From: Adiantum capillus-veneris
Lineage: Eukaryota > Streptophyta > Polypodiopsida > Polypodiales > Pteridaceae
Direction: 5' to 3'
Assembly: GCA_014529385.2 (NCBI GenBank)
Contig: CM043969.1
Location: forward strand, 13,961,446 to 14,025,445
DNA: 64,000 nucleotides
The notes beneath the pieces are model-generated. The model worked only from the letters and a program-made list of their open reading frames with translations, did no database searches and was not told where the DNA came from. Shown here piece after piece: positions 55,698 through 64,000 of the stretch (the stretch's first letter is position 1; the number at the start of each line of letters is the position of its first letter). Both the position numbers and the translations under genes were made by a program.

Positions 55698-58270
55698 TGA
55701 GGCGGTCCGGGGCGGGCAACAAGAAGAGTGTCCTCTAAGCTCCCGTGCTGCTCAATTGGGTTGGGGTTGGAAAAAACAACAAGCACACACACAAACCCGC
55801 AACCTAATCCTACACAAATTTGGGGCACCACCTAGTTTTGGATGTGAACTAGGATGCATAGAGATAGAGAGAGAGTGCTCGGGCTGCTTTGAAGTGTATC
55901 GGTAGTGATCAAGCAAACACAAATATATATGTAAGAAAGAGAGAGAAGGGGGAAGGGGTGCTTGTTGCACTAATACCTGCTTACAAATCTGTCATGACCA
56001 ATCAAAGTGAGATTACTATTTTTTCAAATAGCTTGAGTGAATTACACTGCAACACATCACAAGAAAAGCCACCACAATCACTATCTTAAGTCCAGGGGAG
56101 TCCTCTCCACCCTGTCGTCCTCTTATAGTATGTGGGATTTATGGCTAAATTGATAACAACACCCAGAGACAAACTATCAAGAACTTAAATAAAACACCAA
56201 GACACTTACACATCATTGTTGTCCATGACTTCACGTTGGAAGACGAACAAAGTATCCATGCTTAGTCCAAATCCACGCTCCTTGATTCAGCAAATGTTGG
56301 GCTTATACTAGTCAGAGAAACGATAAATTTCCTACTCTCAATTGAATGATCACTCTCTCTTACAATGGCATAGAGCTCCCTTGTTAATCACCCGTGATAC
56401 AACACATACATATGCATAAGCCAATGAGATTCCACTCAAGAGCTCCTTCTCAAGAGGTTGAGCTTGGCTTCTCAAGCTATAGCATAATTCTCTTGTTTAT
56501 GGCTTCTTTTTTTTGTGCTAGCTACACCCTCTTTTTATAGAAATTTTGAGGGCTAGGGTTACTCCTGTAACCATGGTTGGGTTAGATTTTCAGCACTTTA
56601 TCTAATTTCTTTTGTTGGGAATTATCAAGAAGTTGGTGGGGATAGATGAAGAAAAGAGAGAGGAGAGAAATGGAGGTGATAGGACTTTTCATAGTAGGTT
56701 AGTGTTAGTAAATTAGTAGAGCTAGTATTTTTATTAATCTACAAATGGAATTGGATATTTACAATGGGAGTATCCATGTAGGATACAAATAAGAAAAAAA
56801 AACTCTTAAGAGGTAAGAAAAGATGGATTCTTATAATGTTGATGCTCCAAGTGACTTGAGTAGGGCCAATTTTGACGCTTGTTGACGGTACACTAGCTTT
56901 GATGGTACGTTTTTCTCCATCTTGACCTTCATTGGGAGCCAAGGTAATTGAAGATGAGCAATCAATCACCATGATGCTGTCTTTCAAGAGAAGAGACTGA
57001 ATTTTATGTTTTTTTTGATAGATATGGGTAATTTGGAGGAAGAAAAAATGAGACTAGGTGGTCAATTTTGGGATGGAAGTGTCTGTAGGAGATATGAGTT
57101 CACCATGGTTTCTCTTATTCTTAAGGTTGAGGAGAAGGTGAGTAGGGTGCAGAGAGGAGTGGTGAGAGAGGTGGGGATGATGAGTGGAGAAGTGTGTTTG
57201 AAAGAGAAAAATGATAAAGTGGAAGAGGGAGTGTGGCTGCATAGCATGGAAACTGGGGTCCACCAATAAAATCATAGCTCACAGCTCGTAGCTCAAACAA
57301 ATATGAAAATTTTGGAGGTAGAAGTTCAGCTCATGAGCTATAATTCTTGATATTATCACATTTTCAAATTCGGAGAGCAAGTGGCCTTTAAAAATTCAGT
57401 AAAACCGACTTTTTTTTCCACTGCACAAAGTCCTTGTGGGATCCTTCTTTGGATGAATCTTTTGAATGCCTCCAAGAGTGAGCCCTCCATAATGCATGCA
57501 TGCATGCCACATATCCTTGACCTTATTTTGTAAGTCTATAATTGAAGATATTCTTAAGATCATGATATAAGTGAATAGTATAACTAAGAAAATCAAATAT
57601 TGAGGATTCTTGAAAATATGTACATGTCAAAATATAAATAATATAGGTGGAAAAATATAAAGGAGTCGACTTTAAAAGTAAATCTCTCTCATTATGAGGC
57701 TACCATAAAAAGATAAATATTTTTGGTGTTTTAATTTATGAGAGTAAAGGAAAATAGATGTAGGAAGGAAAAATATCACAATAGTGAAAAAATATACACA
57801 TAAATAAAACTAGTTTTTTTGGGATTTTTATTGGAGTGGAGTTACACCGAAAATAAGAGAATCTTGCATGAACTTATTTCTATATGGAATAAAGAGCATG
57901 CAAAATGGTAAGAAAAATTATGATAGTAGTGAGTCAATGTACATAGCATAAATAACGCACACCTAAGTAGAAATATTTAAATAAATACCAAAATAATTAT
58001 TAAAAAATCATTATATTTAGGCCCTATATAAAATGAAATATTGACACACAAAGAGGCCATAATATACTTTTATTTTTTATCTTTTTATTTATTTCTGGCT
58101 CAACTAGCCCAGTGACTAATTGAGAGTTTTTTAAGAAGATATGGGGAAAGTCCCCTAACTCACACACACCTATGTTCGGTGAAATGGTAGGGATAGCCAC
58201 AGTGTTTGGGTGATTTTGGTAAGGTGAGGTAGCTCACTATGGCAATTTGGATAGCCAAAAACGGCTAACA
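55698..58270 (-). repeat. 5' LTR of the gypsy element
   Basis: 2.57 kb with canonical TG (minus-strand start TGTTAGCC) and CA (CCGCCTCA) ends. It shares nearly every landmark with 46,746-49,373, including a promoter-side ACTCACACACACC segment and a GAAATATTGACACACAAAG block. Scattered substitutions imply an old insertion compared with the two copia elements. Confidence 0.93.
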
Positions 58271-58737
58271 GTGTCAAAATGTTTCCCATTTCTTCCTTCA
58301 AAACAAGTTGACATTGAAGGAGCTAGTGTGGACAATCAATTGTGGACCCTTCAACCATAAAATGTTTCTTGGCACCTATCTCACTTAAATCTTGGAATTT
58401 TTTAGCAAACTTTCCCACTACTTGCATGGATGAAAGTAGGGTTCATATTCTTAGAGGCACTCAATTCTTAGATAAAGGAGAGTTAATCAATTATCCCTTT
58501 GTCATGAATTTTCTAGATCCTGCCAAATGTTCCACAAATACTGGGATCTATGGACACACAAAGGGTATTATGGCTTTCTCTAAGCCAAATGCAGATTACT
58601 ATTCCGATTCTATTTGGAATATTTATAGGCCTTATATCAAATGTGCATGTAAGTTCCTAGACAAAAAAGCTACATGTGAATCAAGCATCATTTGGTTTGA
58701 TCATGGAGTATGGTACATTCTTAATTCGCTGAAATAA
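58271..58737 (+). pseudogene. Right part of the split coding sequence
   Basis: Begins in the frame left at 46,745 and reads SKCFPFLPSKQVDIEGASVD. It meets a stop near 58,358 and then continues protein-like in an overlapping frame for 131 codons (58,342-58,737), with CFLAPISLKSWNFLANFPTT and SIIWFDHGVWYIL. Unknown family. The far-downstream reverse transcriptase-like fragment (59,726-60,004) may belong to the same element. Confidence 0.45.
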
Positions 58738-59725
58738 TTATTCCCTGACAAAGCTATAGATTTTTTCTTATCTTTAATAGGTTTGAATACAAGCTCGCAA
58801 CTTGGTTTTAGCACATATTGCATTCATTTACTTCCGCAACATGATGCTTGAAGTCCTCAAAGAGCTTAAAGAAGATGAACGTGGTACTTTCTTGAAATCT
58901 TATGGCAATTACAAAGCAGTGAAGACTCTTTTTAGTCTATTTAAACCCCTTTCGTGAAAAGAACTATTTTTTTAACTAACATTCCAAATTGCTTTATTTT
59001 TTTTTACTCCCTCTTTTACCTCTACTTTTAACTTTGGTAGAGGTAAATTCTAAAAGCTACACAGGTAGAGGGAGGGAAAAAAATCTTCCTATAAAACATC
59101 TTCTTGATATGTGATTGTAATATTTTTAGGTTATTACCAATCTGGCGGGCAAGAAGATTTTGTGTAAAAAGAAGGAGGCTCAGAACCAGATTTTTGTGCA
59201 TTGTCTTTTTGTTAGCAAAATTGTACCCACCTAAGTTTATTTTTATGGAAATCTTTTAGCAATATTTTGGTAGTACTTTACTGCTTAATTCGTTTTTGCT
59301 TGGCTAGAAATACACATATTCACTAAAAAATTGGTTCTACAATACTAACTTTTTAAGATTACACATCACTCCTACTTGTCATTGCTCTGTTCATACAGAG
59401 TTTGTTTCACAATTTGATAAATATGGCTCACCCATTTGTACTTCAAGCTAAAAATTTGCAAGGATCATGAGATTCATGCCTTGCTGAACAAAGGATTAAA
59501 CCATATTTCCCTCCCTCCACTTAACCCTCACTTAGCTTTTGATGCCCTTCTTAATTGTTTAACCAACTGGAGTCAGAAGTAATCCACACTCTTTCTTAAC
59601 TTCTTTTTCACAAATTTTCAAAGAAAATAGTAAACATGAACCCACAGTGGCTCAGTACAGACACCACTTGGTTTACTCTAGACAGACTCACAAATATCAA
59701 AAATCTAGCATTTAAATAATTTATT
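58738..59725. other. AT-rich degraded sequence
   Basis: Short plus-strand protein-like pieces occur (for example near 58,780-58,850), but stops are frequent. No motif recognised. Confidence 0.4.
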
Positions 59726-60004
59726 GTGGGATTGGACAAGGTTGGAAATACAAGTACAATTATTTTCAAACAATTGGTACATACAGCTTCATTTGAAAGA
59801 TTGAATAAAGATGAATTCTCCATTTCTTCTTGTAACCCAATTGATATCAAGAATCTTCTTTTTTCTCAACTTCAAGATTTAGGTTACAATCCGGATAACA
59901 AAAAACTACCTATGCTTTTTTCCACTTACAAAGCACATAAACATAAATTTAGATGGATCTCAGATTCCTTAATGGAGTCTATACAGAAATTACAAACTAC
60001 TTGA
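59726..60004 (+). pseudogene. Possible Penelope-like reverse transcriptase fragment
   Basis: The frame reads NPIDIKNLLFSQLQDLGYNP and then LPMLFSTYKAHKHKFRWISD, ending at a stop at 60,002. The pattern Lys-x-His-Lys followed by Arg-x-Ile-Ser resembles the start of the RT core in Penelope-like elements. The catalytic YADD region cannot be found downstream. The match is short and rests on motif recognition only. Confidence 0.4.
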
Positions 60005-61019
60005 CCAAGTGTCTTAATTTAATCTGCTAGAACTAGAACTCCATTGTGCAACAAACTAAAAAACCACTCACGAGTTTCTTGGAATAAATTACAATACATT
60101 ATGGATAATTAAGAATAGTACCAAGCTATTTTTAAACCTCCATATCACATTACACGTCAATGCTACAAAAAATTCCTATTTTTTGACATAATGGTTTACT
60201 CTTTGTCTTAGAAGACTTGATTGATCTTGCCTTCATTGACTAATAGCTCCTATTGCTACTTTTTTCTATGAACGTTGAGCTTGGATACATATGCACACAA
60301 TGTCGTCTGACAAAATAGGGACTTGTATATGTCTATAATTTTAAACTTGGTGTTTTTTCATTAAAAAAAGGGAATTTACCCGATTTTTTTACCTCTGTTT
60401 ATCAACAATTTTCAAGCCAAGATGGAATAGAATTCTCACAACAAAGAGCTCAGAGTTATAAATACCCTGCAATGGATAAGTTTCTATAACCCTAGAATTG
60501 AAATTACCAGAGAGAGACTTGCTCTATGCCTCATGGTTTCTCACAACTCAAAGTTTCTTTCAATCTCGGGTTTTTCACTAGGTAACTTCAAATACTTGTC
60601 TTTAAACACAAAAAAACACACATTTAATGGCTTTAACAGATATAAAAGTTTTTTTTACACCCAGATGTAATATGATTCTGCTCTAGAATAACAGATCTTG
60701 AGTTCAACTTTCCTCGTTGGATATATCTCTTAGGTCTTTTGGGATAGTTTCCTTTGATGATAAAATTCTCTTCTTCTTTTTCTTCTTCTTCTTCTTAACT
60801 ATGGAATCAACACCTAACTTTAGGTGTGTGATAAACCCAATCCTTAGTTATTTTTTTTAAAAAATTACCTTTCTCCGCAAAACAGTTTTGCTCACCTACA
60901 ACATGCACTGGCGACAAAGTTTCCCAGCAAAATAAGCATCTATACCTTCTCGCCTTGAATCGCTCACACTCTTCTCAGTTGTGCTACAGAAACAGATTTG
61001 GGTGCTAGCTAAATCAAAG

Positions 61020-61020
<1 letters not shown>
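60005..61020. other. AT-rich spacer, no gene
   Basis: Contains a (TTC)n patch near 60,773-60,796. No conserved motif. Confidence 0.5.

Positions 61021-61098
<78 letters not shown>
61021..61098. repeat. (TC)n microsatellite
   Basis: About 78 bp of uninterrupted TC. The minus-strand Arg-Glu frame across it is an artefact. Confidence 0.97.
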
Positions 61099-61099
<1 letters not shown>

Positions 61100-61649
61100 G
61101 GGACTCATGTCTAACCTCACCATCCTATCTTATTGCAGTATTAGCGAGAACCATGATTAAATTGTCAATCCATGGGACGAAGGTGACTCGACTAGTGCAT
61201 AGAGGCTACAAGAGGTTGTCAATATCTTGAAAAACAACTAACAACTTGCATCTAACTCAAGCTACACTCAAGTGACTGAAATCACCAAAAGCCAATCGCT
61301 CATCAGTAAACAAATCACATCCGTTACAGCATCAAATGACATCCGAACGTAATGAAACTTCTAGGACAAGTTTATAAGACCTAAGCACACATGCTTATGA
61401 TCTCAAACCCCACTTTAGGTCAAGTTCCAAAATCGCGACTATTAAGAACAGTGGATTTTTGACCTAGTCGTTTTTGACCCAGAATGCATCTAAATGCTTA
61501 GCAATGATGCTCCCATAGCCCACCTATGCTTAGTTTTTTATTTAAAAGTGTGAATTCCTAATTATGATGAAATTAGCCCACAGGCCGGCGATGCCAAAAG
61601 CTACAAAATACTGTGAACTGCTTATGTCAATGGGTAGAGCTCTTACTTG
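61099..61649. other. Spacer, no gene recognised
   Basis: Mixed composition, possibly part of the LTR that follows, because its left edge is not defined. Confidence 0.4.
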
Positions 61650-62109
61650 CTGTTGCAATGCAACAAACGGGACTGCAATGTGACAACCGGGGAGGGAGTA
61701 GGAAGAGGGAGAAGGAGAGGAGTGAGCACCGTTAGCTCACGCTGTGTATTTCTTATCCAAAAACTTAATAAAATCTTTACAAAGTTGGCTTTTATACCTT
61801 AGCCAAGGTCTAAAAGTGTAATTTCCAGCACCCAAGACCTTTGAGGCTCCACACTCATTGTATCTGCACCCTAGGCACAATAACTAACCTGTTCTTTACA
61901 ACTTGGAACTCCCATTGAGCCCATAACACATTAAAATATTACAATGTCTTGAAATAAAGCGGGAATTTACAATATGTGACCATTTTGGGAAAACATGTGA
62001 TAAATGTGTAACTCCAAATTTTACTACTTCTTCACTTTGATCTTTGATGTGCATCCGTACGTCTTTGGTCTTTCGCAGCATCTGTTAACTGCCGTTGACT
62101 CAATTAACA
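61650..62109 (-). repeat. Probable 3' LTR of a further minus-strand LTR element
   Basis: On the minus strand it starts TGTTAATTGAGTCAACGGC directly after a polypurine tract, and carries a TATAAA box at 61,791-61,796. Its partner LTR would lie beyond the window. The left (3') edge is uncertain and 61,650 is an estimate. Confidence 0.55.
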
Positions 62110-62121
62110 TTCCCCCCTTCC
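62110..62121 (-). promoter_or_regulatory. Polypurine tract
   Basis: The minus strand reads GGAAGGGGGGAA directly before TGTTAATTG, the usual LTR-element arrangement. Confidence 0.6.
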
Positions 62122-62128
62122 GATTTTA

Positions 62129-62146
62129 GTGCCCGTCCTCGGGCAC
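62129..62146. repeat. Small perfect hairpin
   Basis: GTGCCCG-TCCT-CGGGCAC, a 7-bp stem with a 4-base loop, lies just upstream of the polypurine tract in the element's sense. Confidence 0.7.
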
Positions 62147-63083
62147 TATTGAAAGGTGTCCGTGGAGGCTATGGAAGGTTTTCATTGGTTGTTGATGGGC
62201 TGATCTTCATTTTGTTGTTGGATTTATTGATGAGGTTCAATTTGCTGCAGCATCTTCATTGGTCTGAATAGTCGATTTTGAGAGATGATGTTTCAATTTT
62301 CCATTGTAATAGCATAATGATGAGTCTGTTGTTTATTGATGAAAAGTATGTACAAGAGAAATAGATTGATGAGGTTTTACATTAGGATCTAATACCTGGA
62401 TGAACAAAGGGGAAAACCCATTGGGAAAAAAGATTCTTTGGGATATGCGCATTATTGGAGTACTTATTAACATGGAAATATTAATAAAGTACTCAAGGAA
62501 TTATGTCCTGATAGATATGGAAATAAAGAGATAGCAAATATGAAAGGGTATCATGATGGAACATTTGTTGCATGTTGTAGTCCACTCAAGGTGCATAGGT
62601 GGAAGCAAAAAGACTATCTAATGCATATGTCCAATGGTGGGACATCCTACTTATGTATACACAGAAATGCACGGGAAACAATATGCTGTGCAAGAAAGAT
62701 TTGGAGGGGTTCTTCAGAAAGATGGTGTAGCTATAAGAGCATTTGACATGGCTTTGCAATCTGGCACCCCTTTAAGAATGGTTCTCGTTGGACGAGGATA
62801 TGTGCTCTCATCTTACTGTGCACTGTGCGTGAGCGTTGGACTCTACAACATGCCACCAACTGTAAGTTAATACACTTTGACTCTTATGCTCATCTCACTC
62901 ATCATGAGGGACATGACGTAAATATTCTCAACTCTTCCAGCATAAGCCTAATAACTACGACTCCTAGCACAAAGTGTAATATGACTTGAAGCTTTGGGAC
63001 TAATGCTTTGCTAATTTTATGGCTCAGCAACCTGACTCTAACTATGCCAAAGAGTGTTTTTTGCACCCTGGCGACTTGACTTT
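62147..63083. other. Interior of the minus-strand element or spacer, unresolved
   Basis: A plus-strand frame (62,634-62,870) reads HGKQYAVQERFGGVLQKDGV and looks protein-like, with an overlapping frame upstream from 62,540. I do not recognise it and cannot tell whether it is a gene relic. Confidence 0.3.
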
Positions 63084-63950
63084 TTACATTCTTGTGCTCA
63101 CTACAAGCATTTTTTCAGGTAAAAGTAAGCTTGAATCCTCAAAAAGAGGATTAGTGAAGGACCAAGTTGTCATTGAAGGTTTCTTTTGCCATACCTGTTT
63201 TATCATCTTTGAATTTGCATTCTTGTTGGTTGGGTTGTCCTTCTTTGATTGTGAAGACTCCATTATCTTGATTCTCCAATTAGGCATGTGGATAGGAGTC
63301 TTTGATGTTGTTGTAGGCCTCTGTTGGCTGTAGGAATCTGGCTTTTGACTCGGAGCATTCGAAGACTTAGGAATCCAAGTCTCTTGATGACCTTTGTATT
63401 TCCTTTGTTGACTTTTCTTTGCTCAAGGTTTTGTCAAGTTCTTAAGATCTTCATGCAGGTCTGGTGTAGTTGCAGTCGGCTTGTGGTTGACTGGTAGCCA
63501 AATCTTGGTATACCTTGTGTAAAATTTTTGTCCAAGGGGAAGACTCTTTGAGATCCGTCTTTTTTATGTATCCTCTTGAAAGTTGTGGTAGACTTTAGCC
63601 TCTTTCAATGTTGTTTTGTTGTATACCTGCTTCTTAGGTATTCTAGGATGTTGTCGAGGTTGATACCTTGTGGGCCTTCTTTCTTGGGAGGGACTTGAAG
63701 TTACTTCATATGCCCTAACCTGCGGTTTTGGCACCCATATCTGTCTGTTACCTCCATAGTACTCCTGCTCCCTTGAGCTCCAGTGTGATGCTATCCATCC
63801 CATGTGTTTGTCTTTTTGTGTTGATTTCCCATCTTTAACCCAAATCGGATCATTGACTTTGACTAAACTTCTCGGAACAAACACTTGCTTAACTTTTATT
63901 TACTTTCTTGAGTACTTTGGTTGATATACCTTTGCTTTTCCGGGTGTCTC
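63084..63950 (-). pseudogene. Decayed Gag-like, basic coding fragment
   Basis: The minus strand gives a Lys/Arg/Gln/Pro-rich protein: WVKDGKSTQKDKHMGW and SPSQERRPTRYQPRQHPRIP (63,564-63,884), then KDNPTNKNANSKMIKQ (63,084-63,287). It lies on the strand predicted for the LTR element whose 3' end is at 62.1 kb. The composition suits a retroelement Gag linker, but no zinc knuckle or capsid motif is visible. Weak assignment. Confidence 0.35.
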
Positions 63951-64000
63951 CATTGAGGTTTCAATTGGGTCAGCAATTGACTTGAAGTTTTGAAAGCCTG

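Larger units (their letters stand above)
46746..58270 (-). mobile_element. Ty3/gypsy (Tat-like) retrotransposon, 11.5 kb, internally deleted
   Basis: Long LTRs (46,746-49,373 and 55,698-58,270) bracket a 6.3-kb interior read on the minus strand. GTGT follows the right end (58,271-58,274) and precedes the left end (46,742-46,745), as a 4-bp target duplication, or AGTGT if a shared A is counted. The purine tract GGGGGAGGGC lies next to the left LTR, and a TGG-beginning primer site lies next to the right LTR. Order is gag, protease, RT, RNase H, a second RNase H, integrase. The second RNase H before integrase and the long LTRs point to the plant Tat lineage. RT and integrase both have large internal deletions. 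Confidence 0.93.

Noticed and set aside
61600-61660. tRNA-like word TCAATGGGTAGAGCTCTTAC
   Set aside because: Resembles a tRNA D-arm, but no matching acceptor stem, anticodon arm or T-arm (GGTTCAAATCC) follows.
63019-63333. 104-codon plus-strand frame with a hydrophobic tail
   Set aside because: Hydrophobicity is the complement of a charged minus-strand reading. No start context or family is recognisable.

Overview
This window looks like nuclear DNA of a land plant with a large, repeat-rich genome. A seed-free plant such as a fern, lycophyte or bryophyte is my best guess, but that is inference. The evidence is plant-type Ty1/copia and Tat-like Ty3/gypsy retrotransposons, two with initiator-Met primer sites, spliceosomal GT-AG introns of 73-128 bp, a fragment of a P-type pentatricopeptide repeat (PPR) gene, and very long GA/TC and GT/CA microsatellites. 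I found no intact conserved host gene. Nearly everything recognisable is a mobile element or a decayed gene.

Layout. 0.4-1.8 kb: Ty3/gypsy integrase remnant (minus). 4.4-4.7 kb: PPR remnant. 5,703-11,209: complete Ty1/copia element A (plus) with short LTRs and a perfect CTCTT target duplication, but with nonsense codons. 13.3-14.2 kb: decayed coiled-coil coding region (minus). 15.6-16.9 kb and 32.6-33.0 kb: seven copies of a 20-bp palindrome. 33.6-36.2 kb: eroded copia copy C. 36,500-41,677: complete, apparently intact copia element B (minus) with CAGGG target duplications. 42.4-42.8 kb: CACTA transposase remnant. 43,598-44,917: non-coding element with terminal inverted repeats and TTAA at both ends. 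46,746-58,270: internally deleted 11.5-kb Ty3/gypsy element with 2.6-kb LTRs, nested in an older degraded coding sequence. 61.7-62.1 kb: probable 3' LTR of another minus-strand element, with gag-like debris beyond it.

The most unusual region is 18.6-31.7 kb. A four-exon minus-strand gene (22,103-18,603) encodes a Mutator-like (MULE) transposase of about 1,078 codons ending in a SWIM zinc finger. Facing away from it is a 14-exon plus-strand gene (24,571-28,588) of about 940 codons. Its product combines a ParB-like N-terminal domain with a C-terminal beta-class (permuted) DNA methyltransferase fold, a combination familiar from bacterial plasmids and phages. A third gene of 118 codons (30,505-30,149, minus) has its own TATA box and poly(A) signal. 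Inverted sequence blocks at 23.14-23.29 kb and 31.09-31.17 kb, a 47-bp-arm hairpin at 23.31-23.41 kb and several satellite-like repeats frame the methyltransferase and the small gene.

My interpretation is a large DNA transposon, or nested pair of transposons, that carries a bacterial-type ParB-methyltransferase as cargo. The transposase frame holds across all four exons, broken only by five stop codons. The methyltransferase has two TGA stops and three frame breaks, so this copy is dead but recent enough to read.
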